Shown here: piece after piece, positions 25,530 to 36,910 of the stretch
How positions within the stretch are numbered: position 1 is the stretch's first letter
Layout of the letters: every line of letters starts with the position of its first letter
NCBI GenBank assembly: GCA_904066235.2
Contig: CAJFCV020000003.1
Location: 9,114,001-9,178,000, forward strand
Direction of reading: 5' to 3'
DNA from: Bursaphelenchus xylophilus
Taxonomy: Eukaryota; Nematoda; Chromadorea; Rhabditida; Aphelenchoididae
DNA length: 64,000 nt
Position numbers and translations under genes: made by a program
The notes under the pieces: model-generated
Told to the model about the DNA's origin: nothing
The model's input: only the letters and a program-made list of their open reading frames with translations
Database searches by the model: none

Positions 25530-28500
25530 ATGCGGATTCTGTTGTGTGTGCTGATAGGCGGCTTCTTTTCGACGACAGTGTTCTCGTTGGAATGTCACAG
25601 CTGTCTGTCGTATTGCAAACTAAAGCCGAATGGAGAGCTGAGCGAGGACTGTGATTGTGCTGGGAACAGCACTTGCAATGGAACCACTTGTTTCGCCAAG
25701 GTGGAGATGTTTAGTGTGGAGGAGACGGCGATTATACAGGTAGGCGAGTGAAAAAAGTTGATGTAAAATACGACCTGACTATCTTATACTTCAGATAAAA
25801 TGAATACAATCAAGATTAAAATAATATATAATTTTTGCTTTAGATTTGTGTTTTAACCTTAAAAGGTATCAAGAACAGATAGTCAATGTTTTCAAACTTT
25901 CCGCAGGTTTCCTTGCAGAAAAAATACTTTGAATTTCAAATAACCTTGACCTTGAAATCCCCAGATAAAATCAAAAATCGAAAACTCCCCCTCCCCTTAG
26001 GGCGCTTTTATAAAGACATGAAAAGGAATAGAAAGGTAAATTTGAAAAAATTTATAAAGTCTATACAATGCGTAGAGCAAGTATCGTTGTCAAAATATTT
26101 GTTGGCACCAAAAGATGGCGTGCTGTCTTCAACCAGCGTGGAATTTTTAATTTCTGACAGGGAAAGTGCACGAAGTGAGACGCCCAAGGTTCAGAGGTAG
26201 ATATACGATATTTCGAGCTTGCAGTTTTGCACGTTCAACAAAATATTATAATTTTTTATGCGCGAAATTAACCGGTGTATTGCCAAAAAGAGTTTTTCTC
26301 CTTCATCACTCTCCGTACTCCGCGCACTGTCTTGTCAACAATAATCGTTCAACATCCCTACTGCCTGTAGGGCGAGATATTTTTTTCCGAGATTTACGAA
26401 ACATAGGCCTAACATGTGTGCTCATCAAAACAAGAATCTAAAAAGTCAAAAAAAAGTTTCCCACATAAATTATTAAAAGCCATTTCAACGTTAATGTTAT
26501 ACGCCCAACAAATTAGAGGTTTTCTAATTGATATTTACGAAGATCCCATTCTCAACGATGTCATTATGAAATTAATCTTGCACTTTTTGCTGTCATCTTG
26601 GGTGGTCGGAGGGAAGATTCTCAAGACATTTGGCTCGTGCCCTATGTAAATTACGTACAGAGTAAAATAAAAGTATTTTGGGAGAAAAATGAGAAAGGGT
26701 AAAAACAGAGGGAGATTATGTTACAAATGTTGCAAAATTAGTATGAAAAGTTTAAAATTAGCATAATAAGAAAATATTTTCAGAAGGGTTGCGCGTCGAA
26801 TCTACCATACGGAACAAGTGGATGTCATTATGCGGGCGCTCAAGAGTCGGTGCACTGTTACTGCGACGGCGAGAAGTGCAATACAAAAGAAAAGGTAATA
26901 GGGGAATACATATAGAGCAAAACGTCAGGAAAGGCATTCTGAATGCATCTTTTGATGTTTCAAATGTATGAAAACCGCTTTGTTTTCTACAATCGACCAT
27001 GTAACAGTTTGAAAATTTAAAATTGAACCTCTCCAGGTACTAGAGGCATAGACCACTTGCTATTATATAGAAACATTCACCCTATAATTTAGTTTTTTTT
27101 TTTAATAATAGCTTTACTCAAATTTTAGACGGTATAGGTAGCACAAATAACTATATTTTTCAAGGACTATGGAGCTCTTACAAATTAGAAGTGCATAGTA
27201 ATTAAGAATTGATTTGAGACCCTTCGTCATTATGTTGACTATTGCTGTTTTCAGAAATGAGTGAGCTAAAGGACCCGCTGGGAAATTCCAACCTCCATTT
27301 CAGTCGCTACTAAACATGAAACAACTATTTTCAGATTTAGAAATTTGTATACATGCATATCAAAAACAACCAAACCCTATTTTTTCCACAAAAAAACTGC
27401 CTCGTTTGTCATCCTTAAACTACATATTTGATGGTGTTTTGTCGGCCCTCCGCATTTATGATCGCTCGTTCATTCTCTTAGCTCATTACTAATTACTTAG
27501 CGTGACTTGCACGTTCTTCTTTGATGACCTCTCCCTCCCTTTCAGTTCGACAATTACAAGCCGAAGCAATTGCCCATCGTTCAGTGTTGCGAGTGCTCCG
27601 AGCCGCGCGGTGAGAAATGCCCGGAGGACAAGTGTGAGCGGACTTGTCGCGGAAATTACTGTCTCATCGACTTTGACGGAGTCGAACAAGGCTGTGGACT
27701 GGGTCTTCCCCGGCTCCAGAACTTCCTGCGGATCCAGAATTACAGCGATTTACAGGGCTCCCAAACGTGCGCCAGATATCAAGCCACCCAGTCAACAATT
27801 GTGCATGGATGTGTTTGCACGTCGCCGACTGGATTCTGCAACCGCGTCAACGCCTCAAGAGAATATCAACTAGAAAAAGTTGTGTCGAGAAGAGTGGACG
27901 ATCAGAATTATTGCTACAGTTTGCATCAGAAGTCACGCAAGGCTTTTGACAAGGAGATTTTCAAAAAGTAGGTAAACACGGACTACTCAGTTATAGGATG
28001 GAAAAAACTTCCAGATCCGACACTTGCGAGGGGCACTACTGCTTCATCAGCATGACAACCTCGGAGCTGGTGGTGGAGAATACGACGGAGATCGATGCGG
28101 ACGGGAAAGGGAGCTATGTGGGGCTTTCCAGGCCGAGATACGAGATTCTGGCGGGGTGTTTGAAGGTCGACGATGATAATGTAAGCAAAATTTTGTTCAT
28201 TTTGTAAATTTTGGCGCTGTAAAGTTCTACAGTGGGGCTTAATCCAGTGGCAAAAAACGTACTATTTTGCATCCGTGAAGCATAAAAAATGTGGCAAAAT
28301 GCCTCCCACTCCAAGTGAAAAAACATTGTTTTGAAGGGCGCGCCCTTTCCCTCACAAAAAGGGAAAGACCGCGCCTTCAAATCGGTGTTTTTTCGCATGG
28401 AGAGGGAAGCATTTTGCCACATTTTTGATACTTCCCGGATGCAAAATGGTACGTTTTTTGCCACTGGGTCAGGTCCCTTACTGTATAAAAAAATATGAGA

Positions 28501-28881
28501 AATCTCATAATTTTGATTTTTAAAATACGAAATATTTTTGTTTACATCTTTCTATGTATTTCCAAGAAATGATATTCTTTTTAGAAAGTCAGCCTCGGCT
28601 GCACAACCGAATACTCCGAAAACAGTGGGAATCCGATCAGCAAGCACTGCATTTGCGAGTCGCATCTCTGCAATTATTACAACCTCCTGGTCGACGAAGA
28701 CAACACCACGTTACGGCAAGTGATTCTGGACCAATCCCACGACCACGATCTGGTGAACTCACCTTCCGAAGCCGCCGGGGCCGTTCTAACATACGATCCG
28801 TCGCTGCGAAAGACCTCGGGAATTTCTCAAGTATCTGTACATTTTATGCTGATCTTCACCACATATCTAGCCTTATTTTGA
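25530..28881 (+). CDS. GPI-anchored protein with three Ly6/uPAR-like modules
   Basis: Exons: 25530-25739, 26784-26894, 27546-27967, 28015-28180, 28585-28881; they join in frame to 401 aa. The protein starts with a signal peptide (MRILLCVLIGGFFSTTVFS) and ends in a hydrophobic stretch with no polar tail (SVHFMLIFTTYLALF), the layout of a GPI-anchored surface protein. Cysteine-rich modules each close with the Ly6-type C-x(4-5)-CN: YCDGEKCN, VCTSPTGFCN and ICESHLCN. Module 1 spans exons 1-2, module 2 exon 3, and module 3 exons 3-5. Several NxS/T glycosylation sites are visible. Three-finger proteins of this class act as extracellular ligands or channel modulators, but nothing here fixes a partner. 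The third intron is only 47 nt (27968-28014). I cannot assign an orthologue. Confidence 0.85.
26080..26420 (+). repeat. Copy of dispersed repeat family R1 in Ly6 intron 1
   Basis: The order 'gtttttctccttcatcactc', 'cgtactccgcgcactgtc', 'atcgttcaacatccc', 'gggcgagatattt' parallels the family core. It lies in the 1.04-kb first intron, which otherwise shows nothing coding. Confidence 0.6.
28230..28483. mobile_element. 254-bp Tc1/mariner-type MITE, copy 1
   Basis: The element starts CAGTGGGGC and ends TTACTG, flanked by TA on both sides (28228-28229 and 28484-28485). The arms form long imperfect inverted repeats (CCAGTGGCAAAAAACGTAC against GTACGTTTTTTGCCACTGG). Its centre carries 'gggcgcgccctttccctcac'. 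A close second copy lies at 49480-49734. It sits in intron 4 of the Ly6 gene and has no coding content. Confidence 0.88.
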
Positions 28882-29525
28882 ATGGTTTTTGTCATCATTT
28901 CACCGGATAATATGTTATATTATATTGTACTTGAAAAGTAGAACTCATGTTTATAAAAAATAAAGTGGAATCAAGAGAAAGATTCAAGGTTTTCAAAGTG
29001 CGACTTTCAGACTTCTTTGAAGGCAAAGATAGTCGAATATCTTGGCTGTGGCCGGACATAGAAAGCCGAAATTTTCAAGGATGGAAATGTTGTCAATGCC
29101 ACTTGTAAAAATAAAAAAAAACGATCTGAACGTCGCACTTTGAGCAATACTTTTCATAAAATGAGGTACTAAGTCAAGGTGTGATGGAAAATTGAAAAAA
29201 ACGTTTTTTGCAAACTGCCTTAGGGCTTTATAATAAAGGTAAGTCATAAATCAAAAAGTTTGGACCTCATAGATTCCAGAATAAAATTTTTGTAAATTTT
29301 GATCCATTATTCCTCAAGTTATTAGCGAAATAAACCTCCCAGGTCCAAGTCCATAAAAAACTTTAATTAAAATCTTCATATCACACTTGGACCGTACCTC
29401 AACAAGACACCATAAAGTCAAAAAAAACAAATGAATTACCGGTACAAAAGAGAGAGAAAAGAGTTATTTACATCAAGGTATGAAGCGATATGGCCGGGAA
29501 GATGATCGAATGGCAGTGTTTTTTC
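28882..29525. other. Spacer between convergent Ly6 and Clc-like genes
   Basis: It contains the Ly6 poly(A) signal at 28959-28964 and a short inverted-repeat stretch at about 28995-29150, whose ends read CAAAGTGCGAC and GTCGCACTTTG. These ends resemble those of family R1. No exon is seen. Confidence 0.6.
28959..28964 (+). terminator. Polyadenylation signal AATAAA of the Ly6 gene
   Basis: A canonical hexamer lies 78 bp after the stop codon in AT-rich sequence. Confidence 0.65.
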
Positions 29526-32500
29526 TCATCGACCGATCTCAATCTCTCGATCCTCGATTTCGAACTCGGAGGTGGCGGCCCGGAGGCCTTTTTGCTTGTG
29601 CGACGCGATGAAGAAGCAAATCGCCGCGAAAATGTAGATTATGACGACGGTGCCGGCCAAGTAATAGCCCAGGCCGACTCGCTGCACCGCCGAGAAGTCC
29701 CATTCCTGATTGTTTCGGTATTTCTCGGCGATATTCGCGTTCCATTCGTCCACGCTGTTGGTCAGGACTTCCATTGTGACCACTATGCACATGGCTGAAA
29801 ATATTAGTTTAGCTAAAAAATCAAGGTTGTTTGGAAAAAAAAATTTTTTATAGGGACGCTCCACGGCAACCCGAAATAGAAGAAAAATGTTTCCCGCCCA
29901 GTTTTGAGTTCCGTCCAAACGAAGTGCCAAAATTGACAAAAGAAATAAAATAATTCCGACAAAAATATTTTTCGGTCGGAAAATCCCACGAAAAATTCTC
30001 TTGTGACATTTTGTTTGATTTCAACCGATACAAAATGGACGAAGTGTCGAAAGGAGCCAGGAAACACTTCGGGTTGCCGTGCGCTCCTGCAAAGCGAGCT
30101 AAAATTTTCATGAATTTATGTGGCCTACGCCAAGTACGTTCAAAAACTTGAAAAAAATCTGAATGTCGCACTTGATTGTGAGGGGGTTTCTGCCCTTTTT
30201 CCCTTTGTTAGATTGCACTGTGCAGTCAAAAATTTTTTCATCATACACGGTGCGGAGCAACACGTTGTTTTGACTCTTCAAACCGCGCCGCGGAGCCGCA
30301 AAAGAGCTCGTCGAACCAATCAAAACAACAAGGCTTCATCGCACCGTGCATTCGCGACAGAACTTTATCGCACAGTGCCGCAGCGACAAAGGTTCAAATC
30401 GCACTGTGCATTTGCCTCATTTTTTGTTTGCACAGTGCAAAAGACAACTCTTCAACTTGATTGCACAGTGCACCGTCCAATTTTTTCGGGACTGCACTGT
30501 GCATTTAGTAGTCGCGACATAAAGTCCTGACACATTTTGTCGCGGGTGTCGCGCGAGAAAAGTGGCAGGTTCGCGCGAAAGTGCATGTCGCTAGTGCAAA
30601 AACGGAGAATTGCCGCGACGGGTCCGAAAGAAAAACAAAATGCACTGTGCAAATGTGTCAGGACTTTATGTCGCGACTAGTACTACGCCTTTCCAAAAGT
30701 GCACAGTGCACTTTTCAGGTTTTTGCACTGTGCAATGTTTGTCGCGCGAGCAAAATTCGCGACGACGGAGTTGAAAACTTTGCGCCGCTGCAGCGATTTT
30801 TCATTTGCACGATGCAAAAAGTCAATTTTAAATCTGCCGGCTTACCGGTGAAAACGTGGATTCCGGCGACCAAACGTTTGTAGATGTAGCGATGATGAGT
30901 GAAAGTCCACAAGGCGAATGCGTTGTTGCAGACCATGATTACCAATGAGATCACGCAGAAGGCAGCTTGAGCTCGATAGTAGTCTAAAATGCTTTTTTTT
31001 AACTATTTTTATCGATTATTCAAAGTGCTTTTACTACTTTTGAGAGCCGTAGCTTTTTATTGTTTCTCAGCCACATTCAACGTAATATTCAAAGATCTTT
31101 TTTATGACCTTTCTCTGACATTTTTCCCCCAAAACATCTGTAAATAGCCCTTTTTTCTATTTTTTGATGTCAAATTTGTATATAACCTTTCCATTTCCTC
31201 CCATTTCCCTTTTTTTGACCCCTTAATCACTCCGAACACCACGCCATTTTTGGCCGCTCGTCCCCCGTGATTTATGGGTTCTCATGGCCATGAAATTGCG
31301 GCCTCAAAAAAACTTGAATTGGGCCGGAAATTCGAGAAAAATGAATGGATTTGTCATAGGGATCAAATCAACGGGATCGTTACGGACAGCTGCACTTACG
31401 CTTTATGTCTTCGTCGGCCAGACGTAGAATTCGACCACCGGGCGGTTCTGGGAAGTGCGGGGTGTATTCGCCTGCAAAAGTCACGAATCCAGATCAGTTT
31501 TTGAAGGAAAAAACGAGTTGAAGACAACAATAAGTTATGATTAGACATAACAAAATTGACAGTGACAAACAGATTTGATTTTTTTAGACCGGAAAGTGCA
31601 AAAAAATAGGTCACCGTGCGAAAACAAAAGTTCCCCTTGCACGGTGCACGTCAAACTGAGGAGTCCGGTGACCGGAATAGACTCTTCGCTATCGGTTTTT
31701 TACATTTCGTCTTGATTTCCAGAGAAAGAGAGAAAAAAGACACGTAAAAACGTACTCTCTCGCCCCAAAAATTCCCCATTTCTCCCCCGACAAAACGTTT
31801 TTTCGCGTCTTTTTTTGGCGAATTGCCAATCTATTCGCCGGACTGTTTTAGCTTATCTCAGTTTGACGTGCGGTGCAGTTTCATGCCTTTTGCACCGTGC
31901 AATAGGCTTTTTCGGGCTGTCGCTCGCACAGTGACTTTTTCCGCATAGTGCGCGTCGCAATAATCATTCCAGCGACTTTATAAACGGACTACATATTACA
32001 TATGAACTTCGACATCGTATTTTAATTTTGGCGAAAAAAAGAAATCTAAAGATTCACTTCCATCCTATGTTTATTTTTCAATAGGTACCACAGCCAATCC
32101 CTGCTTTTTTTAAGGCCAATGATCACAAAGCGTTTTCCTAATTATATCAAATGATGTTTATATTGTTTAGTTTGTTTCTTTTCTGTTTCCCAGTCCAAAG
32201 ATTGCATTATCCCTGTAGTCCCCGCAAGGAAGGAAGGAAGAGTATAAATAATAAATGGAATGAGTTTCGGAAGGGGAAAACTGAAGCGCTTTTTGGCAGG
32301 ATACGTACATACTCATTGCGAGACGTGCAGAAGTACAAGTTTAGGAAATTCAAAAAGATACAAAATGTAATGCGTTTGAAAGAAGCATTAAATGGTTAGG
32401 GCTAAAAAATCAGTGGTTTTGGGGACCGAAGACAAGCTGCAAGTCGTAAAAATAAGTTGCTTACTCTTGTTCGTCGTGTTTAATGTCCTCCATTCTCCCC

Positions 32501-32866
32501 AAACCCCAAGTCTGACGTTGACTTTTTGGAGATCAGTGTTGACAAAGTCGAGAATCGCCCAATCTGGATGGAAGACCGCGGCGAGGAAGGCGAAAATGCC
32601 AATCTGAAAGCGTTCCCCATCAAATAAAGTTCTCTCATGACAAAACTCCGTCTATTCGCCCTTAGGCAATGCCCATATTTCCTTATATTTCCTTCAGGAA
32701 TCCTGTAATAGCCCTATGCATCAAAAATGCGAAGAAAAACGAAACATACGATGGTCAGTAGGGTCGCGACGGCCATCAGCCTGCGTTGCCATAGTAACTG
32801 CTGATAACTGTGCATGTTGATGACCCGCGAGCCTTGGCATTCCACGGCCTTCTCGATTAACTGCAT
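29526..32866 (-). CDS. Four-pass Clc-like / claudin-superfamily membrane protein
   Basis: Minus-strand exons: 32750-32866, 32465-32603, 31400-31471, 30846-30983, 29526-29794; they join in frame to 244 aa. Four hydrophobic helices are visible: MAVATLLTIIGIFAFLAAVF, AFCVISLVIMVCNNAFALW, a third spanning the exon 4/5 junction (HVFTAMCIVVTMEV), and YYLAGTVVIIYIFAAICFFI. The first extracellular loop holds HPDWAI and VRLGVWGEWRTLN, resembling the W-GLW signature of the PMP22/EMP/claudin fold. Size and layout fit the roughly 250-residue nematode Clc-like family. Such proteins act at membranes or cell contacts, or as channel partners; no specific role can be read here. The ATG directly follows TTTTTTCCAG, so it is either trans-spliced there or an internal Met with missing upstream exons. 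The last intron (29795-30845) is packed with repeats. Confidence 0.82.
29830..30180. repeat. R1-related repeat in Clc-like intron 4
   Basis: The right end reads 'agcgagctaaaattttcatgaattta' then 'aatctgaatgtcgcactt', matching the order at 51990-52065. Inverted-repeat matches also occur inside it (near 'cgtccaaacgaagtgccaa' and 'atggacgaagtgtcgaaa'). Confidence 0.5.
30200..30830. repeat. Cluster of GCAC(A/C)GTGC dyads with a nested inverted-repeat element
   Basis: At least ten copies of GCACTGTGC, GCACAGTGC, GCACCGTGC or one-base variants lie within about 640 bp in both orientations. A discrete TA-flanked element (30511-30677) is nested in the middle. The cluster lies wholly inside intron 4 of the Clc-like gene and has no coding potential of its own. 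Confidence 0.8.
30511..30677. mobile_element. 167-bp TA-flanked inverted-repeat element nested in the dyad cluster
   Basis: The ends GTCGCGACATAAAGTCCTGA and its reverse complement match perfectly, with the inverted match continuing through CACATTT. TA flanks both sides (30509-30510 and 30678-30679). Confidence 0.85.
31610..31990. repeat. Degraded dyad-bearing inverted-repeat element in Clc-like intron 2
   Basis: 'caccgtgcgaaaacaaaag', 'gcacggtgcacgtcaaactg' on the left is mirrored by 'cagtttgacgtgcggtgcag' on the right near 31859-31878. The right portion ('ttttgcaccgtgcaataggctttttcgggctgtcgctcgcac') is close to the interior of the 17579-17772 element, so the two are related. Confidence 0.65.
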
Positions 32867-35800
32867 CTGGAAAAAATTCGGGGTTTCGACCAGAAAGGGG
32901 GCGGAGTCGCGAGAATGAACACTCGAATTGGCCCTTAGGGCCTCTTCCGAACCCTCTTTTTTGCTGCACCTGTCGGCCAAATATTGGCATAACCGATGGG
33001 TAGCAAGTCGAGAGTTAGAGGAAGTAGTCGAGGAGAGGCGTTAAAAAGTAGGCTTTCGAGAGGTATAGGATGACAAAATTGACGACTTTCTGGAGAAAAA
33101 GTATTTTTTTATTACCGCTCTAACCCCTCGGCTAGAACTTTGACCCATTCCGCTCTTTACCGTATCAATTACTTATTAAATTTAGAGCTCAAAGGCGATG
33201 AAAGCCGCTATGTACAACAAGTTTGAGCGTTCGTGTTCGGGCCCCGCTTTTTATGACCTAATTAGGGTATGCATGGGAAAGTGTAATTCATTTCTTGTTT
33301 TCAATTTGGCTCTCGAGTCAAGAAAGCTGTTAAGATTTATGTCCGGCTTATGTCGCGAATGCATCTCCAGCATGGAGGGACTTATGAAACGAAAATTTCG
33401 GTGGGGGATAAAAAAAGAAGGAAATTAGAGCCATCAAAGTATGTTGGGGATTATTATGTATTGGGAGGTAAGAGAGGAAAGTTAAAGGTGTAAATATAAT
33501 GGTAAACAAGGCGGGGCCAATAGTCATGAAGTTAATAGGGTATAGAGAAATATATTATAACTTGCTTTACATCAGCTTTATTACAGCTTGCAACCGATTA
33601 AAAGGCCTTGTATTTTAGTTGTGGCTATTTTGATTCAGTTTTGGCGAGAAATATGGACATTCAATGCAATGGTTGTTTTCAGTTTCTGCGAAAAAATCTC
33701 AAATGGTGGCATCGACCCTCCCCTTGAACTCTCAAGATCGCACTGCGTAGGTGAAGCGATATTTGGTCATTTTAACGTAAAAACGGGAGACTATTGAAAA
33801 TCAGGAAAGAAAGTCATAAAAAATGTGGTTTTGTGTTTTCTGCAAGACTTTTGTGATTCCAAAATCCCGAATCATTTTTCTGTAGAGTCCCAGAAAACTC
33901 GAAGGCCGTACAAAAACACTTTCGCTATTAGGTATTGTCTGACATCATGCAAAAAAGGCATGACATCAGCTAATACCTTACAGCATGTAAACTTTCCAAT
34001 TCCTCCTGGCTAAAAAACACACCTTTCCCATTCGAAATCCAAAGCCATTGGAAGGGAAGATTTAGAGGTCACAAATGTTTCAAGGATACGCTCTTCTACT
34101 GGCCCTTATGGTTCTGTTTACTATTACACTTGGCACATAAAACACGATTCTCGACCAACCTTTTGAATTTTGCGAAAAATTTGGGTCATTCAAGAGGAAA
34201 AATAATTTTGAGGAATATTTTCTTGACCTTTCTGGAGTATGTAAAAAATTTTTGAAAAGCGAATTGACAACAAAATACGACGTAATTTACAAAATTCCGT
34301 TAACGACAGGAAATTTTCCTATAAAAGCCACTTTGTAGTAGACTATAATAAAAAATTCTTTTGTTTCAGACACCCTCCTAAAGCCACTTTTTTGACGATA
34401 TCCTTTTATGAAGCCTTATAGCTATCCCCAAAAATGAAGGGGCCAAAAATAAAAAAAAAACTTTTTTATAAATCCGGCTATTTTTTTGGCTTATTGGCAA
34501 GTTTTTTCGCGGCTCTAATCATCACTGAACAAACGAAGGGCTCCGAAAAAGCCGAGGGGAATGAATGGGCCTCGGGCTAATTGATTGAATGTGATTGTTG
34601 GGGGCCACATGGGAAGGTTCCTCGGCTATTACAGAGATTTTGCAGAAAGATAGGCCATAAAAAGGCCAAAGGAGGGCAAAACATCTTTAGAGAAGGGTGA
34701 GATAAGGGGAGAATAAATGACGTATTTAAAAAAAATATTGAAAAAATGGTCAATATAAAAAATTCTTTTTGAAATGATGACAAAAAATGAAATTTTTTGA
34801 AATTTCAATAGCTACATATAAATATTTCAATTTTTTTAAAAAGACAGATAAAAAGTTTGAGAGAGAGCATGGTGTTTACTGAAGAGGCGACGGAAAAGTT
34901 TTAACATGATTTTAGCAAACAAACAAAAAAGATTAGCAAAAATCAAAGCGCTGAAAAATCCGTATCATGCTTGTTTGTCCCAAAAAAATCGGCATCAAAA
35001 CAAAAAAAACAAGCCCTGGATCAAGGGACATAGAAGTTGACAGCTCCCTCAAACCTCACGTTTACTCATGCCCCGCCAATCCTCACCCCTCCCGCCACTG
35101 TTTCTTCACTTTTCCTTTCCCCGTAAACAATAAGAGGATCATGTATCCACGAAACATTTTTATGACCTCTCACCCGTGTTTCGGAGGCGCTTTTTTGAAC
35201 CCCAAATTATCCTTTAAAACAGCGGCCAAGAAGTGTGACAGATCAGTGCGAATCCGCACGCAAAAAGCGCGTGGAAGCAAGCGAAAAAAGAGACAATTTG
35301 GAGGGTGGCGAGAGAGCATATTCTTGAGATCTGGGCCCGCTTCCCTTTGCCTTTTTGTGGGACCAAAAACCCCGCAGGGTACGAGACATTTCACTGACCA
35401 ACTGACCAGCTGCTCCCCGAGGAAGAAGCATCTTTATGGGGATCAAAGCGAGAGTTTTGGGCGGAAAGCAATAGGAAAAAGAAATTAGGAGTTGTATATA
35501 ATGATGACAATAAAATTGCCGGTCATTCGATTGCTCCAGATGACAATAGGAAGGGGATAAAAAGTTGGAAAGCGAGAAATTTAAAGCTTGTCAAGGGTCT
35601 TTCGAAGGGGATGACCATGAAGAAAAGGGCATATGGGATGTTGGGGGTGTCAGAGAAGTGCGGGCGGAAGTGGCAAACTAGGCCCATATGTCCGTTACAA
35701 TAAAGTAAGTCAAACGGAAGAAAGGCAAGCAAAAATATTGCTGTGAAGTATGCAAATTGCCGCTACTGAGTGATTATCAATCGACTCTGTCCAAATTATT

Positions 35801-36910
35801 GTGCTTTCTCAAAGATACGGTCGACAAAACGACTATGACAACCAAAATAGCTTTTAATTTATCGAAAACTCGTCTTTAGACGTTCCAAACCTCAAGTCAA
35901 CCAAAAGTCAACCCAAAAACTCGGCAAATAATTAAGAAAGAACCCCTCAGACCTCCATAAACCAAATGATACGGCACGCGCTGGCATTCCTTAAGCAAGC
36001 ATCTCGACTTTCAGCTGCCCCGTTCCCCCTCCTCGCCTTGAAGAATAAGTAAGGGAAAAGCCGCGCAGAATGGGACCGATTACTTAGCTTTTTGCAAAAA
36101 GCCAGTCCTCAGGGCTTCCGCGATTTTTAAACAAATTTCACTCCTTTTGTTTGTTTTCCGCCAAATTTGCGGCTTTCCCTGAGACGGGGTCGGTTCTAAT
36201 TCTATTTGGGGATAACGGTGATGGGCGTTTGGCGGATCGTTATAGATATCACGCGAGAAAAAACAGAGTTTCAAACTGACAATTACTGTAAACAAGATTT
36301 GTAAACGTTTTTAGCTTATTTTTTTGGCTGTTTTCAGTGAGTTTTTGAGTTTCTGGATGCAGGATGTCATGGATACTATAAAATCTGCTGTAAACAGCTT
36401 AATTTTTTGTTTTCTAATGCTTATAAGCAATGAATATTCCATAGAATTGGGTTGGCTTTAAAATCAGACCAATGAAGATCTTTCAAACGGAATGCCAAAA
36501 ATGGCGGGAAATTCAAAAAAAATCAAGTTTCAAATCAGCCAAGAATTGAAAATATTTCATCAATGTCTTGACTGCTGCTTTTTGTGATTCAAAAAACAGT
36601 CTAAATCACCACAAAAGAACAAGAAATCACCAAAATTTTTCAAAAATCATCAAAAGGACCTCTTACATGGTAGTATAATATAAAAAAAATCTCGATTTTT
36701 CCGAAAGAAACTCATTTTCTAGATGATTTAAAAAACCCAATAAGACAATAAAAAAATTTATTTTAATAATCTGCACATTCATTCTACGTTTCTGCACATA
36801 TCACAACCGCAGCGAGAGATTGAGCGTCACCAGGAGAGCGGCGGGAAAAACGTTTTCCCTCCATTTCAATGTTATCAATTATGCGACGAGTCGATTATAC
36901 ATTGTGTGTT
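32867..36910. other. 4-kb non-coding region between Clc-like and ipp-5 genes
   Basis: No exon supported. It is upstream of the minus-strand Clc-like gene and downstream of the minus-strand phosphatase. An open frame at 34967-35488 is the longest in the region but has no recognisable domain. A FOXO-like GTAAACA occurs near 35122. Confidence 0.55.
36757..36762 (-). terminator. Polyadenylation signal AATAAA of the ipp-5-like gene
   Basis: The minus-strand hexamer lies about 150 bp downstream of the stop codon. Confidence 0.55.

Noticed and set aside
30200..30830. Regularly recurring GCACAGTGC sites as a CRISPR-like array
   Set aside because: Spacing is irregular, both orientations occur, units are 9 bp, and the host is a eukaryote.
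34967..35488. 173-residue open frame on the plus strand
   Set aside because: No domain, no splice or start context, composition typical of chance frames; part of it is a GC-richer island without coding periodicity that I can see.
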